A stretch of DNA of 64,000 nt, from the NCBI GenBank assembly GCA_044508675.1, contig JBIQHF010000013.1:1-64000 (forward strand). Direction: 5' to 3'. The stretch's first letter is position 1; each line of letters starts with the position of its first letter. The notes beneath the pieces were generated by a model, which was given only the letters and a program-made list of their open reading frames with translations, was not told the origin of the DNA and did no database searches. This stretch comes from Raineyella sp044508675 (GTDB lineage Bacteria > Actinomycetota > Actinomycetes > Propionibacteriales > Propionibacteriaceae). A program made the position numbers and the translations under genes. Of this stretch, positions 1 to 11,259 are shown one piece after another.

Positions 1-1303
<1,303 letters not shown>

Positions 1304-1336
1304 CACTCACCCACGCGTAGTTGGCGTCGCTCAAAT

Positions 1337-1352
1337 CTTCGGCTAACCGAAG
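1337..1352 (-). terminator. small hairpin between transglutaminase gene and ftsH
   Basis: CTTCGG and CCGAAG form a perfect 6-bp stem with a 4-base loop. It lies after the transglutaminase stop and before ftsH. There is no U-tract, so it could be a weak terminator or part of the ftsH 5' leader. Confidence 0.3.
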
Positions 1353-1401
1353 GATATCGACCGCCCGCTCCAGCCTGGGGTGAGCCACTGCGAGAGGGGG
1401 C

Positions 1402-2301
1402 TCAGGGAGCGGGAAACGTGGACTGCTCGCTCGGCGCCATGTCCACGCTGACCGTCATCGACGAGCCGCCCCGTGCGCCGTAGATCACGCCGCGGACCGG
1501 AGCAACATCGGAGTAGTCGCGCCCCCAGGCCACCGTGGCGTGGGATTCATCGACCGGGCGGTTGTTGGTCGGGTCGAGGTCGTACCAGCCGGCCCCGGGC
1601 ACCCAGACCCCGGCCCAGGCGTGCGTGGCATCCGCACCGATGTTGCGCGGCTTGCCCGGCGGCGGCACGGTCGCGAGATAGCCGCTGACGTAGCGGCCGG
1701 CCAGACCGACCGATCGCAGGCAGGCCACCATCAACTGGGCGAAGTCCTGGCACACCCCGGCCCGCAGTCGCAGCACGTCACCGACCCGGGTGGTCACCGA
1801 GGTGGCCCGCGGATCGTACGTGAAGTCGTCGTGGATCCGGTGGTTCAGGTCCTCCACCGCCTCCCCCAGCGGGCGGGCCGGGGCGAACGACGCCGCGGCA
1901 TAGTCGGCGACCTCCGGCGGCAGGTCGACCCGGGGGGAGGCCAGGGTGAAGTCGACCGCCTCCCACCAGTCGGGGACGTCGCGGCGCAGGTCCGGGCGGC
2001 ACTGGTCCCAGGGCCGGGCCAGCAGGTCCGGGTCGACCTGCTGGAGTCCGATCCGGATGTCAGTGGTGGCAACGATGGCCAGCTCGGTGTGCGGCTCGGT
2101 CACGTGGTACCAGGTGCACCGGTTGCCGTACACGTCCTCATACGACGCCCGGTCCGAGGGCAGGGGGCTGACGTCCACTCGGTGGCCGAGCACGTGCTGG
2201 CGGTCGATCTCCCGCGGCGACAGGTGGTAGAGGCCATAGCTGGAGGTGATCTCGCCCTGGTAGTGGTAGGCCGTCTCGTGACGGATCCGGAACGTCCTCA
2301 C
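1402..2301 (-). CDS. transglutaminase-like cysteine protease/acyltransferase family protein
   Basis: A 299-residue soluble protein. The N-terminal half (from MRTFRIRHETAYHY) resembles the bacterial transglutaminase N-terminal region, and the second half is a transglutaminase core. The expected triad is visible: Cys184 in GVCQDFAQ, His227 in DATHAW and Asp243 in DLDPTN. There is no signal peptide, so it is probably cytoplasmic. The start codon overlaps the stop of the upstream ATP-grasp/alpha-E gene by 4 bases, so the two are translationally coupled. Pairing of this family with alpha-E/ATP-grasp proteins is common in bacteria and suggests peptide-bond formation or cleavage on an unknown substrate. 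The substrate cannot be inferred here. Confidence 0.88.
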   Translation of the reverse strand: MRTFRIRHETAYHYQGEITSSYGLYHLSPREIDRQHVLGHRVDVSPLPSDRASYEDVYGNRCTWYHVTEPHTELAIVATTDIRIGLQQVDPDLLARPWDQCRPDLRRDVPDWWEAVDFTLASPRVDLPPEVADYAAASFAPARPLGEAVEDLNHRIHDDFTYDPRATSVTTRVGDVLRLRAGVCQDFAQLMVACLRSVGLAGRYVSGYLATVPPPGKPRNIGADATHAWAGVWVPGAGWYDLDPTNNRPVDESHATVAWGRDYSDVAPVRGVIYGARGGSSMTVSVDMAPSEQSTFPAP

Positions 2302-4810
2302 ATGCCGCTCCCGGCCGGGCCCGGGGGCAGGTCCGCGGCGACCCAGAGCGGACGGGGCTCGGGCTCACGGGTCAGGTAGGCCTCGGAGATCGCCTCCGAG
2401 AGCCGGAACAGCCGCAGCCGCAGGTCGGTGAGGTACTCATCGACGCCCTGCACCGGGTTCCGGGCGGGAGCGAGCACCGGAGCGACCTCGCCGCCTGCCT
2501 CGTCCCGGGTGGGCAGCACCGCCGGTTCGCCGTGGCTGACCCGCTGCACCGCGCTCTGGCCGGTCAGCTCGACCAGGTCGGCGAGGAGTCGCTGGGGGCG
2601 GCCGCTGGTCGGCGCGTTGGGCAGTCGGCCCAGGGCGCGGTCGATCCGGTGCACCTGGAAGGCCACCGAGCGCGGGTTGGTCCGGTCGGCGACCAGCAGG
2701 TCGAGGACCGTGACCAGCTCGGTGCGCCCGCCGTGCCGGCGTCGATGGGTGACGACACTCTCCGCCGCGGTCATCGCGGCAGCGAGGACCATCCGGTCCG
2801 GCGGGGTCGACCAGCTCCCGTGGTCGTCCGCGGAAACGCCCGCGGCCAGGGCGGGGGCGGTGAAGCAGCCCTGCAGCAGCCCGACGACCTGGATGGCCCG
2901 TTCCAGCGCGCGTCCGGAGTCGAGCAACTGCCAGCCCGCGTCGCGGACCATGTTCTCCGCAGTGATCCCGGCCAGCGCGAGCAGCGCCATCAGGCTGTGC
3001 TCCGCGGCGTCCCCCAGAGCGCTGGAGTCATCGATCGGCCGGCGCCGGAGGGTGTCGACGGCCCGCTCGGCCCCGGCCAGCGCGACCCACACGTCCGGGG
3101 ACAGCTGGTCCCGGACCCCGTCGGCGGCGTGGCTGAGCAGGGCCAGGGAGCGCGCGACGGTGCCGCGTCGCGACCGGTTGACCACCAGGGTCTGCAGTTG
3201 GCGCAAGGAACTGACCTCGTCGCCGGGCCGCTGCGAGCCGGTCACCGCGTACAGCGCCTCGAGCAGGGTGTCGACCGGGGAGCCGGGCCGGCGGACCATG
3301 TTCTGCTCGACCAGCACGTGGTGGGTGGCACCGACCAGCCGGACAGTGGCCTCGGCCCGCTCGGCGTACCGCCCCATCCAGTACAGGTCGTCCAGCACCC
3401 GCGGCACCATCGCCCGGTTCCCGGCAATGATCTCGGCGACCACGTCCGGCTCGGGGCCGGAGGCCGGTGGCAGGTCACCCCCGGCGACGATCCACAGGTC
3501 CTTGGTGGCGCCGCCGGAGAGGGCAGAAGGTCCCTGGCCGACGGACGGCGCCGACCGGATCACCCCCAGCCCGCCCGGCAGGGCCGCGTACGTGGCGCCA
3601 TGGCGGATCAGGTAGCCGGTCAGCTGGAACGGCTCGGGTGTCAGCCGTCCGTCCCGGACCGAGGGTGCCAGCGACAACGGCATCGGCTCGTGGCCGACGT
3701 ACAGGTGGGGCTCGACCTCGATCCGGCGCCGCAGGGCGTCACGCTCCTCGGCGGCCAGCAACGACCCCTCCCACACCTGGCCAGTGCCGATGTGGGCCAC
3801 CCGGAGCCGGTCCAGGCCGGCGAGGACGTGGCTGCGCGAGGGGGCCTCGCCGCACCACCAGGTCGGCAGCGAGGGCAGTCGCAGCGGCTCGTCGAGCAGC
3901 CGGTGGCAGATCCGGTCGTCGAACGCCATCAGGCCAGGGTTCTCCAGCACCCCGGTGCCGAGCGCGTTGACCACCGACACCGCGCCGCGGCGGACGATCT
4001 CGGTCAGGCCGGCCACCCCCGTCCGCGATCCGGGCTTCAGCTCCAGCGGGTCGGTGGCGCGCGCCGCCACGTGTCGGAAGATCACGTCGACCGGCTCCAG
4101 CCGGCCCAGGGAACGCAACCAGACCCGCCCGTCCCGGACGACCAGGTCGTTGCCCTCCACCAGCGGGAAGCCCAGCCGGCTGGCCAGGAACGCCTGGTCG
4201 AACGCCGTCGGTGAGTGGGTGCCCGGGGTCAGCACCACGACGTGCGGGTCCTCGACGTCGCTGGGGGCCCACTCGACCAGCGCGGCCCGCATCGCCTGGT
4301 AGAACGGGGTCAGTCGCACCAGCTCCGCATCCCGGTAGAGCTCGGCATGCACCCGGGAGAGCACCCGCCGGTTCTCCATCGCGTAGCCGGCACCGACCGG
4401 TGCCTGGGTCTGTTGGCCGGTGACCCGCCAGGCGCCGTCGCCGGCCCGGCCCAGGGTGGTGCCGACNNNNNNNNNNNNNNNNNNNNNNNNNNNNNNNNNN
4501 NNNNNNNNNNNNNNNNNNNNNNNNNNNNNNNNNNNNNNNNNNNNNNNNNNNNNNNNNNNNNNNNNNCATCGTCGTCGTCGGGCCGGTGCAGGTCTCCGAC
4601 GTCCCCGATCACCCACGGCCGGAAGGTGACGTTGTCGTCGGCCAGGCGCCGGTCGACCTCGGCCTGGACCGCGGTCCAGTCGATCGACGCCTCGGCCAGA
4701 GCCGACAGCTCGTCCCAGCCGATCCGCAGGGTGCCGTCGGGGGCGCGCAGCTCGTCGTACGCCTCGCCGGCACCGTCGCCCGGACTCCCCGCACCCCCCT
4801 GCGGGCTCAT
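2298..4810 (-). CDS. circularly permuted ATP-grasp protein fused to alpha-E domain, interrupted by an assembly gap
   Basis: Both sides of the N-run belong to one protein. The first 81 residues (start ATG at 4810, with YDELRAPDGTLR and NVTFRPWVIGD) look like the N-terminus of type-2 circularly permuted ATP-grasp proteins. The 722 residues after the gap begin in the conserved WRVTGQQTQAPVGAGYAMENR region. They continue through the ATP-grasp core (RHVAARATDPLELKPGSRTG) into an alpha-E domain starting near LDDLYWMGRYAERAEA. The 100 Ns are not a multiple of three, so the frame seems to jump, but that is a placeholder artefact. ATP-grasp and alpha-E proteins are putative amide ligases of unknown substrate. 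The stop overlaps the transglutaminase start, and sahH lies 11 bases upstream in the same direction. Confidence 0.82.
4467..4566. other. assembly gap (100 N)
   Basis: A run of exactly 100 undetermined bases, typical of a scaffolding placeholder. It falls inside the ATP-grasp/alpha-E gene, so the true missing length is unknown. From the family layout the missing protein segment is probably near 80-100 residues, so more than 100 bases. Confidence 0.98.
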
Positions 4811-4821
4811 CGCCGGGCTCC

Positions 4822-6249
<1,428 letters not shown>

Positions 6250-6322
6250 GGTCGGTCATGCTACTCGCTCCCAGCGAGGGGACGGCCCCTCGCTGCGCTC
6301 CGGACGACGGCAAGGTCCTCGC

Positions 6323-6760
6323 TCACCCTGCCCGGCGCTCGGCGATCCAGGCCAGCGCGGCGACGTACCCGCCGGTGCCCAGACCCGCGATCACCCCGGA
6401 GGCGTACGGCGAGACGTACGAATAGCGGCGGAACTCCTCCCGGGCGTGCACGTTCGTCAGGTGCACCTCGACCAGGTCGGCGGTGCGCTGGGCGACGGCG
6501 TCGGCCACCGCGACCGAGGTATGGGTCCAGGCCGCAGGGTTGAGCACGACCGGGTACGCGTGGTCGGCCGCCTCGTGCAGCCAGGCGATCATCTCGTGCT
6601 CGGCGTCGGTCTGGCGGACGTCGACGTCGAGGCCGCGTTCGGCCCCGGCGGCCCGGCACAGCTCGACGAGTTGGGGGTATGTGGTGACGCCGTACTTTTC
6701 CGGCTCGCGCTTGCCGAGCCGGCCGAGGTTGGGACCGTTGAGGACGAGGACCTTCTGCAT
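6323..6760 (-). CDS. aroQ: type II 3-dehydroquinate dehydratase
   Basis: A 145-residue protein with the type II dehydroquinase signatures: NGPNLGRLGKREPEKYG at the N-terminus (with the catalytic Tyr and Arg region), NPAAWTHTS, and EVHLTNVHAREEFRR. The enzyme converts 3-dehydroquinate to 3-dehydroshikimate in the shikimate pathway. The usual NPGA is NPAA here, a conservative change. The ATG at 6760 is supported by a TACGGT hexamer (minus strand, 6767-6772) exactly 6 bases upstream, the leaderless pattern of this genome. No other shikimate gene lies nearby. It sits 41 bases downstream of the SIS-domain gene. Confidence 0.95.
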   Translation of the reverse strand: MQKVLVLNGPNLGRLGKREPEKYGVTTYPQLVELCRAAGAERGLDVDVRQTDAEHEMIAWLHEAADHAYPVVLNPAAWTHTSVAVADAVAQRTADLVEVHLTNVHAREEFRRYSYVSPYASGVIAGLGTGGYVAALAWIAERRAG

Positions 6761-6801
6761 GGGTCCACCGTACGGGTCCGGGCCCGGACGGTGGACGGGA
6801 C

Positions 6802-7830
6802 TCAGCCCTCCAGGGTGGCGCCGAGGCCGATGCCGAGGTAGGCGGCGGTGAATCGGCCCTGCTGCAGCAGCGTGACGTAGCGGGCCAGATCCTCCCCGTC
6901 CGGCGCCTCCAGGGTCTGGCTGCGGACGTCGCCGCGGGTGCAGGCCTCCCGCAGCAGGCGTGCGGCCCGCGCGACATCCGCCCCGGGATCGCCGTCGTCG
7001 AGGATCAGCAGGTAGGGGCGCCGATCGGCCTTCGGCCCGTCCTCGAACGGGTCCGCGAACGTGTCGATCGGATCGGTCGCCTCGATCACCGCGACCAGGT
7101 CGTCGGCATCCGCGGACAGGGCGGCCCGCCCGGTCACCGACCGCAGGGCCGAGGAGATGCGCCGCCCGGCGCGGGCGGCCAGCACCGACCCGCCCCAGAC
7201 CAGCGGCTGGGCGTCGGCCATGGCACAGGCCAGGCCCTTGGCCGGGTTGGACGACAGGTCCACGAAGGGCGAGGCCGCCTCGGCGACCATGTCGGCGGCG
7301 TCGGCGACCGACTCGACCGAGACCGACGGGCCCAGCCGCAGCTGGTGCAGCGCGGCCATCACCAGCATCGCCGCGGCCAACGGGTCGCCGGTGGTGGTCG
7401 GGACCAGCGTGGTGGACCGGGAGGCGGCGAACTCGGCGACGGAGGACGCGGCGGGGGCGGCGATCAGGATCCGTGCGCCGCGCCGGGTGGCCTCCTGGGC
7501 CGACCGGATCAGTGCGGGACCGGAACCCTCCGAGGCCAGGATGAGCACCAGGTCCAGGGGGCCGACCCAGCCGGGCAGGCCCTCCCGTGGCCATGCCACG
7601 AACGGGACCGGGCAGATCGGCTCCAGCACCGCCCGGATCAGCCGGCCCTCGGAGCCGACGGCGATGACGGCGCGCGGCCGCTGCTCCTCCTCCAGCCCGA
7701 GCACGGTGGTCGCGGCGCCATACCACTCGGTCCGGAACCGGGCGCCGCACTCGGCGAGGTGACGCAGCGGCCCGTCGTGCGTCTGCAGGACCTGGCGGTT
7801 CTCCAGCCGGGAGTCCTCGAAGTCGGCCAT
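6802..7830 (-). CDS. SIS-domain protein, phosphoglucose/phosphomannose isomerase-like (TobH-like)
   Basis: A 342-residue protein resembling the SIS-fold proteins that lie next to ManB and Trm112 in actinobacteria (TobH in mycobacteria). A first sugar-isomerase-like segment is suggested by AVIAVGSEGRLIRAV and by ILASEGSGPALIRSAQEATRRG. The C-terminal half looks like a bacterial phosphoglucose-isomerase C-domain. It starts 5 bases after trm112 and the chosen ATG gives MADFEDSRLENRQ. By context it may interconvert fructose-6-P and mannose-6-P for GDP-mannose supply. This is inference, because the active-site residues cannot be assigned by eye and the family is often annotated only as SIS protein. 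Confidence 0.75.
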   Translation of the reverse strand: MADFEDSRLENRQVLQTHDGPLRHLAECGARFRTEWYGAATTVLGLEEEQRPRAVIAVGSEGRLIRAVLEPICPVPFVAWPREGLPGWVGPLDLVLILASEGSGPALIRSAQEATRRGARILIAAPAASSVAEFAASRSTTLVPTTTGDPLAAAMLVMAALHQLRLGPSVSVESVADAADMVAEAASPFVDLSSNPAKGLACAMADAQPLVWGGSVLAARAGRRISSALRSVTGRAALSADADDLVAVIEATDPIDTFADPFEDGPKADRRPYLLILDDGDPGADVARAARLLREACTRGDVRSQTLEAPDGEDLARYVTLLQQGRFTAAYLGIGLGATLEG

Positions 7831-7835
7831 CGGGG

Positions 7836-8060
7836 TTACTCGCCCGGCCGGCCGTGCGCGTGCTGGCTGGTGTCGATGCCGCGCGGGTTGCGCGCCTCGT
7901 CGACCAGGAGCACCGGGATGCGGTCCCGGACCGGGTAGGCCAGCCCGCAGCCGCTGCCGGTGCAGACCAACTCGTCCTTGTCGTGGTCGACCGCCAGCGG
8001 CGCATGGCAGTTGGGGCAGGCCAGCACGTCGAGCAGTGCCGGATCCAGGTCGACGGCCAT
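7836..8060 (-). CDS. Trm112 family zinc-ribbon protein
   Basis: A 74-residue protein with the Trm112 fold signature: LDPALLDVLACPNCHAPL, then LVCTGSGCGLAYPVRDRIPVLL. Cys15, Cys18, Cys33 and Cys38 could bind one zinc. Eukaryotic and archaeal Trm112 activates methyltransferases. The bacterial role is less clear, but the gene is consistently placed beside manB and the SIS isomerase-like gene, as here. It lies 5 bases from the SIS gene and 90 bases from manB, so one transcript is likely. The length is typical. Confidence 0.9.
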   Translation of the reverse strand: MAVDLDPALLDVLACPNCHAPLAVDHDKDELVCTGSGCGLAYPVRDRIPVLLVDEARNPRGIDTSQHAHGRPGE

Positions 8061-8150
8061 CTCTACCTCCTCTGCCCACCCTCAGGCAGGCGTCGTGTTC
8101 GCCGGACGCGCAGTGGGTGCCGGACCGGGTGTGTACGTCAGTCTAGGGTC

Positions 8151-9536
8151 TCAACCACGGACGATGCCGAGCACCTCGTCACGCAGTGCCTCCGTGGTGG
8201 CCACGTCCGGGGCTTCCACGTTGAGTCGCAGCAGCGGCTCGGTGTTGGACGGGCGCAGGTTGATCCGCCACCCGTCGCCCCGGATGGTCAGCCCGTCGAT
8301 CCGGTCCTGCTCGCCGCGGCCGGCGAAGGCCTCGGCAACTGCGTCCATCGACGCCTGCTGGTCGGCCACGTCGGAGTTGATCTCCCCCGAGCCGACCCGT
8401 CGGACGTACTGCGCCACCAGCTCCGACAGCGGCTTGTCGGAGCGTCCCAGCAGGGACAGGACGTGCAGCCCCGCCAACATGCCGGTGTCGGCGAAGTAGA
8501 AGTCGCGGAAGTAGTAGTGCGCCGAGTGCTCGCCCCCGAAGACGGCGTCGTGCTCGGCCATCAGAGCCTTCACGTACGTGTGGCCGACCTTGGAGGTGAT
8601 CGTGCGCCCGCCGTGCTCGGCGACGATCTCGGGCACGGAGGCCGAGGTGATCGTGTTGACCACGATGGTGCCGCCCGGCTCGCGCTGCAGCTCCTGGACC
8701 GCGATCATGGCGGTGATCGCCGACGGATCGACCACCGACCCGGTCTCGTCGATCGCGAAGCAGCGATCGGCGTCACCGTCGAAGACCAGGGCCAGGTCCG
8801 CGCCGGTCTCGACGACCCGCCGCTGGGCATCGACCAGGTTCTCCGGGACCAGCGGATTGGGCTCGTGGTTGGGGAACGAGCCGTCGAGCTCCCCGTACAG
8901 CACGTCGAGGTCCAGTCCCAGGGGGCCGAGGACGCTGGGGGCGGTGTGGCCGGCCATGCCGTTGCCCGCATCCACCACGACCTTCAGCCGGCGGATCCCG
9001 TCCAGCGGCACCAAGGAGTGCAGGTGGGCCGCGTACTCGGCCAGGAAGTCCTGCTGGCGGTACGCGCCCTGCTCGGCACCGGCCGCCCGGATCGCCGCGA
9101 GGTCCGGACCAGAGGCGTCCAGGGCCATCGACTCGGTCCGTAGCCGGACGAGGAAGTCGGGCGTCACCGGGCGGGCGCCGGACAGGCAGAACTTGATCCC
9201 GTTGTACCGGGCCGGGTTGTGCGAGGCGGTGAACGTCACCCCCGGCAGGCCCAGGTCCCCGGAGACGAACCACAGCTGGTCGGTGGAGGTCAGTCCCGCA
9301 TCAACCACCCGGGCCCCTTCGCTGCGGGCGCCGGCGATGAAGGCCGCCGCCAGCTCCGGGCCGCTGGCGCGCATGTCCCGGCCGACGATGAACTCCACCG
9401 GGGTGGCGTCCGGCCCGGCCATCAGGCGCGCATAGGTCACGCCGAGGGCGAGGGCACCGGCGGCATCCCACTCGGGGTGGTCCCCGGCCGTCACGCCGCG
9501 AATGTCATTGGCCTTGAAGATCGTGTCGTGGAGCAT
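8151..9536 (-). CDS. manB: phosphomannomutase/phosphoglucomutase
   Basis: A 461-residue alpha-D-phosphohexomutase that interconverts mannose-6-P and mannose-1-P, supplying GDP-mannose together with the manC product in this window. The four expected sites are visible: phospho-serine loop TASHNPARYNGIK with Ser105, metal loop DGDADR (253-258), sugar-binding GEHSAH (335-340), and the C-terminal phosphate-binding loop LRPSNTEPLLRL. A TAGCAT hexamer (minus strand, 9544-9549) lies 7 bases before the ATG, consistent with a leaderless message. It is the first gene of the manB - trm112 - SIS - aroQ run. A second, longer hexomutase is encoded at 34932-36629. Confidence 0.95.
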   Translation of the reverse strand: MLHDTIFKANDIRGVTAGDHPEWDAAGALALGVTYARLMAGPDATPVEFIVGRDMRASGPELAAAFIAGARSEGARVVDAGLTSTDQLWFVSGDLGLPGVTFTASHNPARYNGIKFCLSGARPVTPDFLVRLRTESMALDASGPDLAAIRAAGAEQGAYRQQDFLAEYAAHLHSLVPLDGIRRLKVVVDAGNGMAGHTAPSVLGPLGLDLDVLYGELDGSFPNHEPNPLVPENLVDAQRRVVETGADLALVFDGDADRCFAIDETGSVVDPSAITAMIAVQELQREPGGTIVVNTITSASVPEIVAEHGGRTITSKVGHTYVKALMAEHDAVFGGEHSAHYYFRDFYFADTGMLAGLHVLSLLGRSDKPLSELVAQYVRRVGSGEINSDVADQQASMDAVAEAFAGRGEQDRIDGLTIRGDGWRINLRPSNTEPLLRLNVEAPDVATTEALRDEVLGIVRG

Positions 9537-9606
9537 CCCGGTGATGCTATCCCTCCCGGGTCATCGGCGCGGCCACCAGCCAGAACCGGGCAGCGGGCAG
9601 CGGAGG

Positions 9607-10017
9607 TCAACGGCGCCGGGGCCCCCGCGAGGACCCCGAACCACGCTCGGTGCCGGCATCCTTGATCATGGTCAGGTGTCCCTTGTGGGCGACCTCGCGC
9701 ACATCGGGGCGGTCGGCGTACTCCCCCGCCGGGATCGCCTCGTCCTGCGCCAGCCCCACGCGACGCACCGCGTCGGCGAGCGCCATCAGGTCATCGGTGT
9801 CGTGCTGGTCGGCCTCGCCGGTCAGCGGCAGTCGGATGATGTCCCATCCGCGGGGTGCGGACAGTCGGCTGCAGTGCTCGATGCACAGGTCGTACGCGGC
9901 CGGCTCGGCTCGTGCCGAGAGCGGCCCGAGCACCACCTGCTGATCAGCGTACGCGAACGTCAGGGTCGCCACCGCCGATCCACCACAGCCCGCTCGCGAA
10001 CACTGCCTGGTAGTCAC
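9607..10017 (-). CDS. DUF3499 domain-containing protein
   Basis: A 136-residue actinobacterial protein of unknown function, recognised by its CSRAGCGGSAVATLTFAYADQ opening and the LCIEHCSRLSAPRGW segment. Cys pairs in both segments suggest a metal-binding ribbon. The tail is basic (GSGSSRGPRRR). The start is GTG at 10017, with TAGCGT (minus strand, 10025-10030) 7 bases upstream. The position between manB and a divergent zincin-like gene followed by whiB matches the arrangement known from mycobacteria (Rv3257c-Rv3260c). No function should be assigned. Confidence 0.87.
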   Translation of the reverse strand: MTTRQCSRAGCGGSAVATLTFAYADQQVVLGPLSARAEPAAYDLCIEHCSRLSAPRGWDIIRLPLTGEADQHDTDDLMALADAVRRVGLAQDEAIPAGEYADRPDVREVAHKGHLTMIKDAGTERGSGSSRGPRRR

Positions 10018-10167
10018 TCAGTGAACGCTACTCCTCCCCAGCGACAACCGGGAGACCTGGCGGTCGTGTCGCCCCCCAGTGCGGCACGGGACCCGCGTCG
10101 CCACCGGCGATGATCGGGCAGCCGCAGCGCCGGATCATCCTGACGGGCGCCGGACTATCCTGACCGC

Positions 10168-10623
10168 ATGTCGAGCACCTGGCACGGATCCCGACGACGC
10201 GACCGGCACCAGCGCGGCATGCGCGGGCCGATGGCACTGCCGAACCACTGGACCGGACGCCCGGTCCGGGTGGTCCGCCGGCCTGACGACCGGCAGTTCT
10301 TCCAGCACGCGCTCAGCGCGGCCATCTCCCAGATCGCCACGAGCTGCCCGCAGGCCCTGGAGGGCATCACGGTCACCATGCAGGAGGTCCCGGACCTGCC
10401 TGCGGCCTGGCTCCACCGCAGTGTCCCGCTGGCCGCCGCCGTGGAGTCCCCCGACGGGCGGGCGGCCCAGGTCGTGGTCTATCGCCGGCCGTTGGAATTG
10501 CGGGCCGCCACCAGGGAGGGCCTGCAGATCCTGGTGCTGCGTACGCTCGTCGAGCAGTTGGCGGTCCTGACCGGCCTCACCCCCGACGAGATCAGTCCCG
10601 AAGGACTGGACTCCGAGGACTGA
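10168..10623 (+). CDS. metallopeptidase-family (zincin-like) protein lacking the HExxH motif
   Basis: A 151-residue protein equivalent by position and sequence to the small zincin-like protein beside DUF3499 and whiB in other actinobacteria. Family features are the TVTMQEVPDLP segment and the VVVYRRPLELRA strand. The helix that carries HExxH in active members here reads VLRTLVEQLAVLTGL. Only the Glu remains and both zinc-binding His are absent, so peptidase activity is unlikely. The basic first 30 residues may be an extension. TATCCT at 10156-10161 is 6 bases before the ATG, which supports this start and a leaderless transcript. Convergent with whiB, 6 bases apart. Confidence 0.8.
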   Translation: MSSTWHGSRRRDRHQRGMRGPMALPNHWTGRPVRVVRRPDDRQFFQHALSAAISQIATSCPQALEGITVTMQEVPDLPAAWLHRSVPLAAAVESPDGRAAQVVVYRRPLELRAATREGLQILVLRTLVEQLAVLTGLTPDEISPEGLDSED

Positions 10624-10629
10624 GAACGC

Positions 10630-10893
10630 TCAGACAATGCCCTTCTTGAGCCTGCGACGCTCCCGCTCGCTCAGACCGCCCCAGATACCGAAGCGCTCAT
10701 CATTGACCAGGGCATAGTCAAGGCATTCGGAGCGGACCTCACACGATTGGCATACTCCCTTTGCCTCGCGTGTCGATCCACCCTTCTCGGGGAAGAATGC
10801 CTCAGGATCGGTCTGGGCGCAGAGAGCTCGCTCCTGCCAGCCCAGGATCCCCTCGTCGTCCCCGCCGTCAATCACGGTCAGCCACTCGTCCAT
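10630..10893 (-). CDS. whiB: WhiB-family iron-sulfur transcriptional regulator (WhiB2/WhmD-like)
   Basis: An 87-residue protein with the four iron-sulfur cluster cysteines Cys25, Cys48, Cys51 and Cys57 (C-X22-CxxC-X5-C), the GIWGG turn (69-73) and a basic C-terminus (ERERRRLKKG). These regulators partner with sigma factors, and members close to WhiB2/WhmD act in cell division and sporulation control. The synteny with DUF3499 and the zincin-like protein supports the WhiB2 assignment. A perfect AGGAGG (10899-10904 on the minus strand) 5 bases before the ATG at 10893 fixes the start, although the frame stays open further upstream. The leader carries a small hairpin, annotated separately. Confidence 0.95.
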   Translation of the reverse strand: MDEWLTVIDGGDDEGILGWQERALCAQTDPEAFFPEKGGSTREAKGVCQSCEVRSECLDYALVNDERFGIWGGLSERERRRLKKGIV

Positions 10894-10908
10894 GCGTTCC
10901 TCCTGAAG

Positions 10909-10928
10909 TCCCGGATGGAGGTCCGGGA
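10909..10928 (-). promoter_or_regulatory. hairpin in the whiB 5' leader with an anti-Shine-Dalgarno-like loop
   Basis: TCCCGGA and TCCGGGA form a perfect 7-bp stem. In the whiB mRNA the 6-base loop reads CCUCCA, and its CCUCC is complementary to the GGAGG of the whiB ribosome site a few bases downstream. Two exclusive folds are possible, stem or loop-SD pairing. A regulatory role is inferred only. Confidence 0.4.
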
Positions 10929-11259
10929 GCGCTCGGATAATCGATGATGTTCGGGCCGGACTGGAGCACCGGCCGCCAAAGCTCGTCAACGTGTGGTCGG
11001 TACCCGAGAATGGGTTCGCAAGCACCGGATGCCTTATCGGATGGTTTCCCTGTGCACAAGACGCCGCGCGGTGGGCGTTTCCACACCCGTCGCCCGGCGT
11101 CTAAGTTACATCGATGTAATCTCTGCCCTCTGAAGCCGATATTACGCCACCGCGAAGAAGCTTGGCAACGCTCCCCCAGCAACAACTCGAGCATCGTCCG
11201 CGTGTCGAATAGTCAACCCCGTCGGATACACCACCGAACCCCGCCCGGCACCTTCCGGA
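10929..11259. other. long intergenic region upstream of whiB
   Basis: No convincing gene is seen. The region is less GC-rich than its surroundings and probably holds the whiB promoter. A TTATCC-like hexamer lies on the minus strand near 10936-10943. It contains the perfect palindrome listed separately and a TGTGCACA palindrome at 11051-11058. The downstream end of the membrane-protein gene reaches 11260. Confidence 0.55.
11106..11119. promoter_or_regulatory. perfect 14-bp palindrome TTACATCGATGTAA
   Basis: The sequence equals its own reverse complement and stands in an otherwise AT-moderate intergenic region about 215 bases upstream of whiB. A closely related site, TACATCGTTGTA, lies at 22699-22710 before the acyl-CoA carboxylase beta gene. 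Operator-like form; the binding protein is unknown. Confidence 0.45.

Noticed and set aside
11051..11058. TGTGCACA as a DnaA box or replication-origin signal
   Set aside because: A single 8-bp palindrome with no cluster of boxes and no dnaA/dnaN genes nearby.
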